A stretch of DNA of 64,000 nt from an uncultured Alteromonadaceae bacterium (GTDB taxonomy: Bacteria > Pseudomonadota > Gammaproteobacteria > Enterobacterales > Alteromonadaceae). The stretch spans positions 244,845 through 308,844 of the forward strand of contig CANLWS010000010.1 of the NCBI GenBank assembly GCA_947494925.1, read 5' to 3'. The number at the start of each line of letters is the position of its first letter. Within the stretch, counting starts at the first letter, position 1. Under the pieces are notes generated by a model. The model was not told the origin of the DNA. It saw only the letters and a program-made list of their open reading frames with translations, and ran no database searches. The position numbers and the translations under genes were made by a program. Below, piece by piece: positions 52,217 to 62,621 of this stretch.

Positions 52217-53899
52217 ATGAATATGATTTTTTCGGATGTATTTACGGAAATAGCGGTTCTCCTATTGGCCGCAACGTTTATCGGAGCAATAGGACTAAGG
52301 TTCAAGCAACCTCTAATTGTTTCTTTTATTGTTGTGGGCATTCTAGTTGGCCCCTCTGTGCTCGGCTGGGTCTCTGCAAATGATCAGGTCGATTTGTTTG
52401 CGCAGCTCGGTATTGCATTGCTGTTATTTGTGGTGGGTCTGAAACTTGACCTGCATATCATCAGAAGTATGGGGTTAATTGCTCTGGCAACTGGACTTGG
52501 TCAGGTTATCTTTACCTCAGTGGTAGGCTTTTCGATTGCTATAGCAATGGGCATGACACAAATCACTGCACTATATGTTGCAGTTGCTCTTACGTTCTCC
52601 AGTACCATCATTATTGTCAAACTGCTATCAGATAAACGAGAAGTAGATACGCTGCACGGTAAAATAGCTGTGGGCTTCTTGATTGTTCAAGACATAGTTG
52701 TCGTTCTCGTAATGATAATGTTAACGGCCCTTGGGAATACCGATGAGCAAGGGGGCTTTGCATGGGAAGCTGCTGAAACACTGTTCAAGGGGTTGATCTT
52801 TCTTGCCATTTTGGGGCTATTAATGCGCTATGCAATAACGCCGCTATTAGACAGACTTGCTCGCTCTCCCGAATTGTTGATTCTATATGCCATCGCTTGG
52901 GCCGTTGCACTAGGTGCTTTGGGTGTCTATTTAGGCTTTGGTAAAGAAGTCGGGGCTTTTCTTGCGGGTGTATCATTGGCATCGACCCCTTACCGGGAAG
53001 TTATTGGTGCACGCCTTGTCAGTTTGCGAGACTTTCTATTGTTGTTTTTCTTCATCGACCTGGGTGCCGGTTTAGCCCTCGATACACTAACAGCTCAAAT
53101 ACTTCCTGCGATCATTTTCTCACTCTTTGTGTTAATAGGTAATCCGCTGATTGTCATGATCATTTTAGGGTACATGGGCTACAGAAAGCGCACAGGATTT
53201 TTATCGGGATTAACCGTTGCACAAATTAGTGAATTCTCGCTGATTCTGGCGGCGCTGGGACTAAGTCTGAATCATATTAATTCCGACACAGTTGGAATGA
53301 TTACCCTGGTTGGTCTAATCACAATCAGTGCCTCAACTTATCTGATTATTTATTCTCAACATATCTATGGCGTTCTGGCGAATTGGCTCGATATCTTCGA
53401 GCGTAAAGACCCATTCAGAGAAAATAAATTCAACGATAATTCAACAGACATATCTTACGACGTCATCTTATTTGGCTTGGGTCGTTTTGGCTTTGGTGTT
53501 GCTGAAAAACTTCAACAACATGGTATAAGGGTGCTTGCTGTAGATTTCGATCCTGATACTGTGCGGCGCTGCCAAACCCTGGGTTTAACGGTTAAGTACG
53601 GCGATGCAGAAGCCCCTGAATTTCTGTCAACTCTGCCTCTTGCGAAAACTAAATGGGTAATGAGCAGCCTGCGTGATATTCCCGTCAACTTCGCTTTATT
53701 GCATGCTTTACGTGAGCTCAGATATCACGGAAAAACAGCAGTTACCGCCGACACAGAATCACATGCAGCACAACTCAGAAAGGCAGGTGCCAACAAGGTC
53801 GTAATGCCATTTGATAGGGCGGCAACAGATGTAGCCGCCATATTGAGTGAACTCTCGCCTTCCCGGCCGCCAAAAGAAGTCGTTATACAAACCGGCTAG
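52217..53899 (+). CDS. CPA2-family cation/proton antiporter with TrkA-N domain
   Basis: A 560-residue protein. Residues about 1-380 form 11-13 membrane helices of the KefB/KefC type (LIVSFIVVGILVGPSVLGW, FVVGLKLDL, GFLIVQDIVVVLVM, GKEVGAFLAGVSLASTPYR). The cytoplasmic tail (about 400-550) is a TrkA-N domain with the nucleotide-binding GLGRFGFG and acidic end AVDFD. It probably exchanges potassium for protons under nucleotide control. I chose the ATG at 52217, with GTGAGA upstream; an ATG two codons on and a TTG at 52184 are alternatives. The second tandem stress protein follows after 72 bases. Confidence 0.85.
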   Translation: MNMIFSDVFTEIAVLLLAATFIGAIGLRFKQPLIVSFIVVGILVGPSVLGWVSANDQVDLFAQLGIALLLFVVGLKLDLHIIRSMGLIALATGLGQVIFTSVVGFSIAIAMGMTQITALYVAVALTFSSTIIIVKLLSDKREVDTLHGKIAVGFLIVQDIVVVLVMIMLTALGNTDEQGGFAWEAAETLFKGLIFLAILGLLMRYAITPLLDRLARSPELLILYAIAWAVALGALGVYLGFGKEVGAFLAGVSLASTPYREVIGARLVSLRDFLLLFFFIDLGAGLALDTLTAQILPAIIFSLFVLIGNPLIVMIILGYMGYRKRTGFLSGLTVAQISEFSLILAALGLSLNHINSDTVGMITLVGLITISASTYLIIYSQHIYGVLANWLDIFERKDPFRENKFNDNSTDISYDVILFGLGRFGFGVAEKLQQHGIRVLAVDFDPDTVRRCQTLGLTVKYGDAEAPEFLSTLPLAKTKWVMSSLRDIPVNFALLHALRELRYHGKTAVTADTESHAAQLRKAGANKVVMPFDRAATDVAAILSELSPSRPPKEVVIQTG

Positions 53900-53971
53900 A
53901 GTTATTGGCTGGCTGGTGTTTTTTAAAGATTTTTAGTTTATCAGCTTAAATACACACTTATTGGAGAGATC

Positions 53972-54928
53972 ATGCAAAAGTTAAAAAGTATCTTACTGTT
54001 CTTTGATCCGGCTATTCATACACATAGTGAAGTCTCTTGTATAAGAGCATTGGCAAACCAATCCGAACTAAAGGTCACTGTAGTGTGCGTTGTCAAAGAG
54101 GTTCCTGCTAATCTAGGTATGTTGATGACTCAGATAACGCCACAAGAGATTCTGGACTTGATGGTCAAAGATTATCTGCAGAAGGCAGAGCGATTGGTTA
54201 AACAACTTCATGACATTCATGTTAAAGCGGAGTCAAAAGTTTTGGTTGGGACACCATTTATTGAAATCATACGTCAGGTGCTGGTAGAGAAACATGATTT
54301 AGTCATGCTGATGGCTGAAGGAAAAGGAGACTTGCAAAAGCGGCTTTTTGGCAGCACATCTATGCATCTCATGCGGAAGTGCCCGTGTCCTGTATGGGTG
54401 ATTAAATCAGCCGTCAATACACACATTAAACAGGTATTAGCGGCAGTTGACGTTGGCTCTTCACTCACTGAGGAAGGAAACGAGCTGCACAATATACAAA
54501 TATTAGAATTAGCCAGTCAAATAGCTCATACAAGCAGTGCGCACTTGCAGATTATCCAAGCCTGGTCGGTTTTTGGTGAGGGGTATATGGAGTCAAGAGG
54601 AGGACTTGACGACAGCGCTATTCAGAAAGTTCGTACTGATACAAAAGCTTATTATAAGAAGTCTATAGATGGATTAATGCTCGATATCGAAGCAAACGAA
54701 CGTTTGATAAGAACCCACCTGCCTCGCTCTGACGAACCCGCTCAATCCATTATTGATCTTGTAAAAACAGAACAAATCGATTTGCTGGTCATGGGCACGG
54801 TGTGTCGGACAGGGATAGAAGGTTTTTTCATAGGTAATACCGCTGAAAAAGTCCTGAATGAGGTTGATTGCTCAGTACTGACAATAAAACCGGAAGGCTT
54901 CATATCGCCGGTGAAACTGGATAGCTAG
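53972..54928 (+). CDS. Tandem universal stress protein, UspE-like (second copy)
   Basis: A 318-residue protein with the same two-domain build as the product of 50871-51848, including VMGTVCRTGIEGFFIGNTAE in the C-terminal domain and LMRKCPCPVWVI in the N-terminal one. The ATG has GGAGAG upstream. It follows the antiporter gene and is probably co-transcribed with it, which suggests that stress signalling and ion balance are coupled. The N-terminal domain lacks the ATP loop. Confidence 0.88.
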   Translation: MQKLKSILLFFDPAIHTHSEVSCIRALANQSELKVTVVCVVKEVPANLGMLMTQITPQEILDLMVKDYLQKAERLVKQLHDIHVKAESKVLVGTPFIEIIRQVLVEKHDLVMLMAEGKGDLQKRLFGSTSMHLMRKCPCPVWVIKSAVNTHIKQVLAAVDVGSSLTEEGNELHNIQILELASQIAHTSSAHLQIIQAWSVFGEGYMESRGGLDDSAIQKVRTDTKAYYKKSIDGLMLDIEANERLIRTHLPRSDEPAQSIIDLVKTEQIDLLVMGTVCRTGIEGFFIGNTAEKVLNEVDCSVLTIKPEGFISPVKLDS

Positions 54929-54999
54929 GACCAGAATCACTGAATAAATCACTTATAGTCAGGCAGGGCTTTCTCTATAGATAGCCCAGTCTCTTGACA

Positions 55000-56274
55000 T
55001 CAGCTAGCCACACGATGCCCTTTCAAGCCATAGAATACTATGTATAAATAGCAAAGGGCAGGTAGTAACAAAGCCAACTGAATGCCAACCTGATCGGCAA
55101 TGGCACCTTGCAAAGGTGGTATCAACGCTCCCCCAACTATAGCCACGCATAACATGCCCGAACCTTGTCCAGCCAGGCTACCCAGCTTGTTGATAGCCAG
55201 GCTAAAAACAGTGGGAAACATGATGGAATTGAACAGACCGACACTTAATATGGCGATCATTGCTGTTGAACCTGAACTAAATACAGCTACAAGCACAGCA
55301 AGGCATGCTGCAGTGCCATTAAAAGCCAACACTTTGTTAGCAGCGATTTTCATCATCACAGCAGCACCGATAAAGCGCCCGACCATAGCGCCTCCCCAAT
55401 AATAAGTTACATAATGGGCCGCTTCTGATTCCAGCATGCCAGCGATATTGGGTTCTGCAAAAAAGTTGACCAGAAAACTGCCTATTGCTACCTCAGCTCC
55501 AACATAAACGAATATCGCACCGACTCCAAAAACCAGGTGTTTATGACGCCAGATGGAATCTACTGACGATTCGCTACTAGTGGCGTTTTGATCGATTTTA
55601 GGTAACTTAACAAAACTAAATATTACCGCCAGACTTGCCAACACCGCAGCCAGTAAAAAGTAGGGTAATTTCACCGCCTGGGCTTGTTCCAAACGAAAAG
55701 CGGCCAGTTCTGAATCCGACATTGAAGCCAGTTCATTCGAAGACAAAACGGCTACCGATAAAATAAGAATTGCTCCAAATGAAGGTGCCAGGGTAGTCCC
55801 AAGAGAATTGAATGCTTGTGTCAGCGTCAACCGACTGGAGGCTGTTGAGCTCGGGCCCAGCTTAGTTACAAAAGGGTTGGCCGCCACTTGTAATATGGTG
55901 ATACCAGACGCCAGAATAAACAAAGCGAGGAGAAACACGGAGTACTGATGAATGTCAGCCGCAAAAGCAAACACTATGCACCCCGCAGAAGCGATAGCTA
56001 ACCCCCCTACAATGCCACTTTGGTAACCTATCTTTTTCACCAGGTTGCCGGCGGGGTAAGACACAATTGCGTAAGCGCCAAAAAAAGCTGAATTCACTGC
56101 CATGGCCTGGAAATAGTTTAAATCAAATACTGCTTTTAGATGAGGGATGAGGATGTCATTCAAACTTGTAATAAAGCCCCACATAAAAAACAGGGACGTT
56201 AAAATAATCAAAGGGACTCGGTAGTTGGACGTTTCTGTTTGTTCGTTGGTCATCACCGATTGATTGCTGTTCAT
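55000..56274 (-). CDS. FucP-type sugar/proton symporter (MFS)
   Basis: A 424-residue inner-membrane carrier with 12 helices of the FucP/GluP group. Hallmarks are LFFMWGFITSLNDILIPHLK in helix 1, the helix 4-5 AANPFVTKLGP and LTLTQAFNSLGTTLAP. Family members take up fucose, glucose/galactose or N-acetylglucosamine. No sugar-catabolic gene is linked. A LacI-type operator lies 30 bases upstream of the ATG. GGGAAC precedes the start. Confidence 0.88.
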   Translation of the reverse strand: MNSNQSVMTNEQTETSNYRVPLIILTSLFFMWGFITSLNDILIPHLKAVFDLNYFQAMAVNSAFFGAYAIVSYPAGNLVKKIGYQSGIVGGLAIASAGCIVFAFAADIHQYSVFLLALFILASGITILQVAANPFVTKLGPSSTASSRLTLTQAFNSLGTTLAPSFGAILILSVAVLSSNELASMSDSELAAFRLEQAQAVKLPYFLLAAVLASLAVIFSFVKLPKIDQNATSSESSVDSIWRHKHLVFGVGAIFVYVGAEVAIGSFLVNFFAEPNIAGMLESEAAHYVTYYWGGAMVGRFIGAAVMMKIAANKVLAFNGTAACLAVLVAVFSSGSTAMIAILSVGLFNSIMFPTVFSLAINKLGSLAGQGSGMLCVAIVGGALIPPLQGAIADQVGIQLALLLPALCYLYIVFYGLKGHRVAS

Positions 56275-56303
56275 GCTGTTCCCGCATTTGATTGTTATAA
56301 TAC

Positions 56304-56317
56304 TGTAAACGTTTTCA
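56304..56317. promoter_or_regulatory. LacI-family operator of the sugar permease
   Basis: TGTAAACGTTTTCA differs by one base from the perfect dyad TGAAAACGTTTTCA bound by many LacI-family sugar repressors. It is centred about 36 bases before the permease ATG. The repressor gene is not in the window. Confidence 0.6.
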
Positions 56318-56348
56318 TTACGTTACTGGTTCACATCAGACAGGTCAA

Positions 56349-56385
56349 GCTGCCAATATCAATAATTATCATCAATATTGGCAGC
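56349..56385. repeat. Large inverted repeat between hutH and the sugar permease
   Basis: GCTGCCAATAT and ATATTGGCAGC form a perfect 11-bp stem with a 15-base loop, 19 bases beyond the hutH stop. No T-run follows on the minus strand, so it may be an RNA-stabilising structure or an operator rather than a terminator. Confidence 0.5.
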
Positions 56386-56403
56386 ATCACTTTTGCTTCT
56401 TGT

Positions 56404-57930
56404 TTACAACAGGGTCAAATCTGCTAGTTCGTCAAACAGATGACAGTCTTTGATAAGCCGTTTGGCGTTCTCAATATCAGGAGCAAAGTAGCGATCTTTA
56501 TCGTAAAACGACACATGTTCCCGCAACAGCGCTTTAACGGGTTGTAACCTGTCGCTGGTTTTGAGGGGTCGCCTGAAGTCCAATCCTTGAGCAGACGCAA
56601 GCCACTCAATAGCTAAAATCCCGGCGACGTTATCAAAAATATCCCGTAGCCTGCGACCGGCGAATGTCGCCATAGATACATGATCTTCCTGATTAGCTGA
56701 GGTAGGCAGCGAATCTATTGACGCCGGGTGGGATAGGGTTTTGTTTTCGCTGGCGAGGGCAGCACTTGTTACCTGTGCAATCATAAAACCTGAATTTACA
56801 CCACCATTGTCCACAAGAAAGGGAGGTAGTCCGCTCAAATGTGAATCAATCAACAGCGCCATTCTTCGCTCAGATAAAGAACCTATTTCAGAAAGAGCAA
56901 TGGCTAACATGTCGGCCGTCATTGCCACAGCTTCAGCATGGAAATTCCCTCCGGACAATATCTCTCCTGCCTCAGCAAATACCAGAGGGTTGTCTGACAC
57001 TCCATTAGACTCAACGACAAGAGTTTGAGCCGCAAATCGCATTTGTTGCAAGCAAGCACCCATCACCTGTGGTTGGCAACGCAGGGAATAAGGGTCCTGC
57101 ACTTTTTCACAACCTTCATGAGAATTACCGATTTCAGATTCAGTCAACAAATGTCGGAAAGCTTCTGCCACATCGGATTGTGCCTGATGTCCGCGAACTC
57201 GATGTATACGGTCATCAAACGGAACACGTGACCCTTGAGCCGCATCAACCGTCATTGCACCAATAGCGATTGCACTGTGCAGTGCATTTTCAGCATAGAA
57301 GAGTCCTTGCAAGGCGAATGCAGTGGACGCCTGAGTACCGTTCAGAAGGGCTAACCCTTCTTTAGGAGCCAAAGCAATTTTCTTGAGCCCTGCTATGACC
57401 AGCCCTTTTTCTGCAGCAATCCGGTTGCCTTGATATATAACTTCGCCTTCGCCAAGGAGAACAGAGCTCATGTGTGCCAGAGGTGCAAGATCACCTGACG
57501 CGCCAACAGAACCCTTCTCCGGAATAGCAGGATAGACCTGATGATTGTATAAGGCTATCAGTGCTTGAATTACCTCAAGTCTTATCCCTGAGTAGCCCCG
57601 TGCCAAGGAATTTATTTTCAGCAACATAAGCAATCGTACTGTTGCTGCTTGCATGAAATCGCCGATACCTGCAGCATGAGACAGCACAATACTGCGCTGC
57701 AGCAATTCTAATTCATCCACCGCAATTTTAGTGTTGGCTAACAACCCAAATCCGGTGTTAATGCCATATACAGTTCGTCCTTCTGAAATCACTTTCATGA
57801 CAGCTGATTGCGCTGCCTGAATATCCGCCGTGGCACTTTCGTCTAATGTGATAGGGACATGGCGTCGGTGCACCTGTCTGAGTTGTTCAAGTGTCAATTG
57901 ACCTGGATAGATTACGATTGGTTGACTCAT
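56404..57930 (-). CDS. hutH: Histidine ammonia-lyase
   Basis: Converts histidine to urocanate and ammonia, first step of the hut pathway. The 508 residues carry A144-S145-G146 in [11 protein letters not shown], which cyclises to the MIO cofactor, and the VYGINTGFG motif. The ATG at 57930 follows GGAG and gives the usual length; a longer frame to 57999 overlaps hutU. The gap to hutU is 4 bases. Order on this strand: hutC, hutU, hutH. Confidence 0.97.
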   Translation of the reverse strand: MSQPIVIYPGQLTLEQLRQVHRRHVPITLDESATADIQAAQSAVMKVISEGRTVYGINTGFGLLANTKIAVDELELLQRSIVLSHAAGIGDFMQAATVRLLMLLKINSLARGYSGIRLEVIQALIALYNHQVYPAIPEKGSVGASGDLAPLAHMSSVLLGEGEVIYQGNRIAAEKGLVIAGLKKIALAPKEGLALLNGTQASTAFALQGLFYAENALHSAIAIGAMTVDAAQGSRVPFDDRIHRVRGHQAQSDVAEAFRHLLTESEIGNSHEGCEKVQDPYSLRCQPQVMGACLQQMRFAAQTLVVESNGVSDNPLVFAEAGEILSGGNFHAEAVAMTADMLAIALSEIGSLSERRMALLIDSHLSGLPPFLVDNGGVNSGFMIAQVTSAALASENKTLSHPASIDSLPTSANQEDHVSMATFAGRRLRDIFDNVAGILAIEWLASAQGLDFRRPLKTSDRLQPVKALLREHVSFYDKDRYFAPDIENAKRLIKDCHLFDELADLTLL

Positions 57931-57934
57931 GTAA

Positions 57935-59605
57935 TTACTCCACATCCAGCATTGGTAAATCGAGGTTGTTTGCACGAGCACAATCTTTTGCGATCTCATA
58001 ACCCGCGTCGGCGTGGCGCATTACGCCAGTAGCTGGGTCATTGTGTAGCACTCTGCCAATACGTTTGTCTGCATCATCAGTACCGTCGCATAAGATAACG
58101 ACACCCGAATGTTGGCTAAAGCCCATCCCCACTCCACCACCATGATGCAAACTTACCCAGGTTGCGCCACCGGCTGTGTTCAGCAGTGCATTCAGCAGTG
58201 GCCAGTCAGATACCGCATCAGATCCATCTAACATGCTTTCTGTCTCGCGGTTAGGTGAGGCAACAGAACCTGAATCCAGGTGATCTCGCCCAATTACAAC
58301 CGGGGCAGAAAGTTCTCCGTTTCTGACCATCTCGTTAAACGCCAGGCCAAGCTTTTGTCTTTCCCCTAGTCCTACCCAGCAAATACGGGCTGGCAATCCT
58401 TGAAACTGAATTCGTTCTCTTGCCATATCCAACCAGTTGTGAAGATGTGGGTTGTCCGGAATAAGCTCTTTCACTTTCGCATCGGTTTTATAAATATCTT
58501 CCGGATCACCAGACAGCGCTGCCCATCTGAATGGGCCAATACCCTGGCAAAATAAAGGACGAATATATGCAGGAACAAAACCGGGAAAATCGAAAGCGTT
58601 TTTAACGCCTTCTTCTAACGCCATTTGACGAATGTTGTTTCCATAATCCAGTGTTGCCGCACCTTTCAATTGCAAATCCAGCATGGCTTGAACCTGGATT
58701 GCCATTGACTCTTTAGCCGCTTTTACAACGGCTGGTTCATCTGATTGACGCATGGATGTAGCCTGTTCCATTGACCAGCCTTTTGGCAAATAGCCGTTTA
58801 ACGGATCATGGGCACTGGTTTGGTCCGTTACGACATCCGGAACCACATCCATGGCTGCAAGTTCTGGAAATACATCTGCTGCGTTTGCCAGCAAACCAAC
58901 TGAAATCGCCTTACCCTCTAGTTTCGCTTCATCTAACAGGGCAAGCGCCTCTTTCAGATCCGAGGCTTTCTTATCCAGATAGCCAGTTTTAATTCTGAAA
59001 TCAATACGGCTTTCATCTACCTCTATCGCCAACATGGAGAATCCTGCCATGGTCGCTGCCAATGGCTGAGCTCCCCCCATGCCGCCTAATCCACCAGTGA
59101 GTATCCAGCGCCCCTTGGCCTGTCCATCGAAATGAGTTTTTGCAACACTCACAAAGGTTTCGTATGTTCCCTGAACAATTCCCTGAGAACCGATATAAAT
59201 CCACGATCCGGCCGTCATCTGGCCATACATCATCAAACCTTTTTTATCCAGTTCATTGAAATGTTCCCAATTTGCCCAGTGTGGAACCAGGTTGGAGTTG
59301 GCAATTAGTACTCTTGGCGCATTTTCGTGAGTAGGGAACACACCGACAGGTTTGCCGCTTTGAACAAGCAAGGTTTCATCTTTATTTAGGCGTTTTAGCA
59401 CTTCGACAATTTTGTCGTAGGACTGCCAGTCTCTGGCAGCTCTGCCTATCCCACCATATACAACTAAACTATTCGGGTGTTCAGCAACCTCGGGATCAAG
59501 ATTGTTCATCAACATTCTGAGCGGCGCTTCAGTTTGCCAGCTTTTTGTATTGAGTTGTGTGCCTCTGGGCGCACGGATGATTCTGTTAGGATCAAGTCTG
59601 TTCAT
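57935..59605 (-). CDS. hutU: Urocanate hydratase
   Basis: Converts urocanate to imidazolonepropionate using tightly bound NAD. The 556 residues match the usual length. Visible motifs include [20 protein letters not shown] near the start, [13 protein letters not shown] for NAD binding and [15 protein letters not shown] near the end. The ATG at 59605 has AGGA upstream and lies one base after the hutC stop, so the two are coupled. Confidence 0.97.
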   Translation of the reverse strand: MNRLDPNRIIRAPRGTQLNTKSWQTEAPLRMLMNNLDPEVAEHPNSLVVYGGIGRAARDWQSYDKIVEVLKRLNKDETLLVQSGKPVGVFPTHENAPRVLIANSNLVPHWANWEHFNELDKKGLMMYGQMTAGSWIYIGSQGIVQGTYETFVSVAKTHFDGQAKGRWILTGGLGGMGGAQPLAATMAGFSMLAIEVDESRIDFRIKTGYLDKKASDLKEALALLDEAKLEGKAISVGLLANAADVFPELAAMDVVPDVVTDQTSAHDPLNGYLPKGWSMEQATSMRQSDEPAVVKAAKESMAIQVQAMLDLQLKGAATLDYGNNIRQMALEEGVKNAFDFPGFVPAYIRPLFCQGIGPFRWAALSGDPEDIYKTDAKVKELIPDNPHLHNWLDMARERIQFQGLPARICWVGLGERQKLGLAFNEMVRNGELSAPVVIGRDHLDSGSVASPNRETESMLDGSDAVSDWPLLNALLNTAGGATWVSLHHGGGVGMGFSQHSGVVILCDGTDDADKRIGRVLHNDPATGVMRHADAGYEIAKDCARANNLDLPMLDVE

Positions 59606-59606
59606 G

Positions 59607-60323
59607 TTAGTTCCTGAGTGGCTGGGGGAACTCGAGATGCCCCCCAATTCTGTAACGATTGCCCGGATGAAATAGCAGCGCATAGCTGACTATCCCGCGG
59701 GCGGAGAAGGTTCGGCGGCTGATTTGCAGACATGGCTGAGTAACCGGAATATCCAGGTTTGATGCAATTTCAGTGCTCGGTAATATGGCTTCGATGGCAT
59801 GATCAGCTTGCGTCAGCGGGGCCACTTTACTTAAATATTGGTTGGCGGTGATGTGTTCAAAATCCTGCAGCAGATACTCAGGTGCCCACAACGGATTGAC
59901 CAGGCGATCTTCCAGTTGCACTGGCGAACCGTTTTCACTATGTACTATCAAAGTATGAAATAAATCACTGCCATTTTTAACGTCTAACCAGGCAGCTTGT
60001 TGAACATTAGCCGCAATCTTATGCTGATGAATCACCTGATTTGAGTATTGATGGCCGCGCTGGGTGATTTCATCGTTAATACTACGAATTTCCAGCAACG
60101 AGCTCATAGGTCGATGGTCAGAAACAAAAGTCCCCAAGCCCTGGCTTCTTGCCAATACACCTTCATCAACCAGCTCGGTTACGGCGCGACGTGCCGTCAT
60201 TCGGCTTACGTTATGTGTCTCAGCCAGCTGATTTTCTGACCAGACACGATCACCCGGTTTCATTTCGCCGGATTCTATTTTGTCGAGAATCGCCGATTTG
60301 ATCTGAATGAATCTGGGTTGCAT
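59607..60323 (-). CDS. hutC: Histidine utilization repressor HutC
   Basis: A 238-residue GntR-family repressor of the HutC subgroup: winged helix (about 5-70, [20 protein letters not shown] then [12 protein letters not shown]) and a UTRA ligand domain that binds urocanate. First gene of the hutCUH operon with GGAGG before the ATG. Its operator is in the divergent region shared with hutIG, so it should repress both operons and itself. Confidence 0.95.
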   Translation of the reverse strand: MQPRFIQIKSAILDKIESGEMKPGDRVWSENQLAETHNVSRMTARRAVTELVDEGVLARSQGLGTFVSDHRPMSSLLEIRSINDEITQRGHQYSNQVIHQHKIAANVQQAAWLDVKNGSDLFHTLIVHSENGSPVQLEDRLVNPLWAPEYLLQDFEHITANQYLSKVAPLTQADHAIEAILPSTEIASNLDIPVTQPCLQISRRTFSARGIVSYALLFHPGNRYRIGGHLEFPQPLRN

Positions 60324-60363
60324 ATCTGGCCTCCATCAAAGTGCCTGTAATGTAACTCACGAC

Positions 60364-60388
60364 ACTTGTATATACAAGTATGTACAAG
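60364..60388. promoter_or_regulatory. HutC operator between hutC and hutI
   Basis: ACTTGTATATACAAGT (60364-60379) is a perfect 16-bp palindrome that fits the known HutC site (CTTGTATATACAAG type). A second, imperfect half-site GTACAAG follows at 60382-60388. It lies 41 bases before hutC and 44 before hutI, so it can control both. Confidence 0.85.
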
Positions 60389-60422
60389 TAAACTGTCTAC
60401 AACAAGTTAGTGAGAAACAAAA

Positions 60423-61634
60423 ATGAAGACTAAAATTGATCTTTTGATCCACAACGTTAGCATCGCATCAATGACCGACAATGGCCTTCCTTACGGGCAG
60501 ATTCAAAATGCCAGCGTTGCAGTCAAAAGCGGGTCAATTTGTAGTATTACTAAATCTCCCTTCGACGAATTTGAACCGGAAAAAGTAGTAGACGGGCAAG
60601 GGCAATGGCTCTTACCTGGTTTTATCGACTGCCATACTCATCTGGTTTATGCCGGGAATCGAGCCAAAGAGTTCGAAATGCGCCAGCAAGGGAAAACCTA
60701 TACTGAAATAGCGCAGCAGGGTGGCGGCATACAAAGTACGGTCAATGCCACCAGAAGAGCAACAGAAGCGGAATTGTTAGAGGATTCGCTTAAACGAGCC
60801 AGACGCCTGGTGGAAGAAGGGGTTACCTGTATTGAAATCAAGTCCGGGTATGGTCTTGACCTGGATACTGAATTAAGAATGCTGAAAGTCGCTGCTGAAG
60901 TGGCTGAAAAACTTCCCGTAACTGTTTTACCTACTTATCTTGGCGCTCACACCGTCCCTGTTGAATACAAGAATAATCCTGATGCTTATGTTGACTATGT
61001 TTGCGACACAGTTATTCCAAAGGTCGCCGAGCAAGGACTGGCGGTCAGTGTTGACGTGTTCTGCGAGAGTATTGGATTTTCCCCTCAACAATGCGAGAAA
61101 GTTTTTATCGCTGCTCAAGAGCATGATTTAAACATCAAGGCGCATGTTGAACAGCTTAGTGATCTAAAAGGAGCTAAACTGGCTGCTCAGTACCAGGCAA
61201 TTTCGGTGGACCATATCGAATACCTGGATGAAGATGATGTAAGTGTGCTTGCCAACTCCGACACAGTAGCAGTCTTACTCCCGGGAGCCTTTTATTATTT
61301 GAGAGAAACACAATTACCGCCTGTTAATTCATTGCGGCAGCACAATGTTCCAATTGCCATAGCAACGGACCTGAACCCCGGAAGCTCGCCAATTGCATCT
61401 ATTCTGACGACTATGAATATGGCGTGTGTACTATTCGGCCTGACGCCTGAAGAGTCATTAAGAGGTGTGACGGTGCACGCAGCGAAAGCACTTCACTTGG
61501 AAAATAAGGGACAAATCGCTGTGGGGTTGGACGCCGATCTGTGTTTATGGGATATCGAGCATCCCTGTGAATTTAGCTATGGGATTAATCAAATTCGACC
61601 AACCAGAAAATGGATAGCGGGCAATGAAGCATGA
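60423..61634 (+). CDS. hutI: Imidazolonepropionase
   Basis: Hydrolyses imidazolonepropionate to formiminoglutamate. A 403-residue amidohydrolase with the metal-binding FIDCHTHLVYAG, the HVEQLSD histidine segment, VDHIEYL and the aspartate in AIATDLNPGSSP. Starts the plus-strand hut operon, opposite hutC, behind the HutC operator. It overlaps hutG by 11 bases. Confidence 0.97.
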   Translation: MKTKIDLLIHNVSIASMTDNGLPYGQIQNASVAVKSGSICSITKSPFDEFEPEKVVDGQGQWLLPGFIDCHTHLVYAGNRAKEFEMRQQGKTYTEIAQQGGGIQSTVNATRRATEAELLEDSLKRARRLVEEGVTCIEIKSGYGLDLDTELRMLKVAAEVAEKLPVTVLPTYLGAHTVPVEYKNNPDAYVDYVCDTVIPKVAEQGLAVSVDVFCESIGFSPQQCEKVFIAAQEHDLNIKAHVEQLSDLKGAKLAAQYQAISVDHIEYLDEDDVSVLANSDTVAVLLPGAFYYLRETQLPPVNSLRQHNVPIAIATDLNPGSSPIASILTTMNMACVLFGLTPEESLRGVTVHAAKALHLENKGQIAVGLDADLCLWDIEHPCEFSYGINQIRPTRKWIAGNEA

Positions 61635-62574
61635 AATATGCACCGACTTTGTATGGCAAGGTCGTGAAGATAAAGAAGATGGTGAAAAAGGGCTGCGTTG
61701 GCATCAGGTTGTAAACCGCGAAAATAGCCAGCCGGGCTGTCATTTGGTTGGTTTTTCCTGTGATTTAGGCGTTAAAGCTAATAAGGGAAGAATTGGTGCG
61801 ACTGCCGGACCTGATGCAATTCGAGCCGCCCTGGCAAATTATGCCTGGCACTCAGACAAAGCGTTACACGACACAGGCAATATTGTCACCCTTGATAGTT
61901 TGGAGGAGTCGCAACGTAGTTATGCAAGTCAGATTGGCCAGGCACTAAAGCAAAATCATTTTGTAGTTGGATTAGGCGGTGGACATGAGATTGCCTGGGG
62001 CAGTTATTTAGGACTTTGGGATGCAGTTAAAGCACACTCGTCGAAACGAATTGGGATCGTTAACTTTGATGCTCACTTTGACTTGAGAAAGCCATCTCCA
62101 ATAGCTAGTTCGGGCACACCATTCAGACAAATAGCCGAGCACTGTCGCGCACAACAAGTCGATTTTAATTACGCTTGCCTTGGTGTCGCAAAAACCGCGA
62201 ACACACCCGCATTATTTGAATATGCGCTACAGACTCAAACCCGATACTTGCTCGACGAACAATGCAGCATGAGTCAGGCAAGAGAATGTCTTTCACCTAT
62301 GTTAAGGGACATTGATTATCTTTATGTCACCGTTTGTCTGGACGCCTTCCCCGGCTATATTGCACCAGGAGTAAGCGCACCAAGTAGTTTGGGGATTTCA
62401 ACACAGTTTGTCGTCGACTGTATTCGCTGGTTAGCCTCGTCACAACAGGATTTTGACTACCAATGGCAACTCGCTGATATTGCTGAAATGAATCCACAAC
62501 ACGATATTGATGGACGAACGGCGAAACTCGCTGCCCGCCTAGTATTCGAAATGGAACAAGCAAAATATTCGTAA
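61624..62574 (+). CDS. hutG: Formimidoylglutamase
   Basis: Hydrolyses formiminoglutamate to glutamate and formamide, completing the one-step branch of the pathway. The 316-residue arginase-fold protein has GGGHEIAWG, NFDAHFDLR and CLDAFPGYIAPGVSAP. In the last motif a cysteine stands where most arginase-fold enzymes have the first aspartate of the metal pair (D-x-D), which may be a subgroup trait. It overlaps hutI. No histidine or urocanate permease is linked. Confidence 0.92.
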   Translation: MKHEICTDFVWQGREDKEDGEKGLRWHQVVNRENSQPGCHLVGFSCDLGVKANKGRIGATAGPDAIRAALANYAWHSDKALHDTGNIVTLDSLEESQRSYASQIGQALKQNHFVVGLGGGHEIAWGSYLGLWDAVKAHSSKRIGIVNFDAHFDLRKPSPIASSGTPFRQIAEHCRAQQVDFNYACLGVAKTANTPALFEYALQTQTRYLLDEQCSMSQARECLSPMLRDIDYLYVTVCLDAFPGYIAPGVSAPSSLGISTQFVVDCIRWLASSQQDFDYQWQLADIAEMNPQHDIDGRTAKLAARLVFEMEQAKYS

Positions 62575-62621
62575 TTAGTGTTTAATCGAATAAAAATGAA
62601 GGACTTTGAGCAGATTCCACT

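Noticed and set aside
54966..54987. GGGCT/AGCCC stem between the second stress-protein gene and the sugar permease
   Set aside because: Only five pairs, a long loop and no T-run; too weak to call as a terminator.
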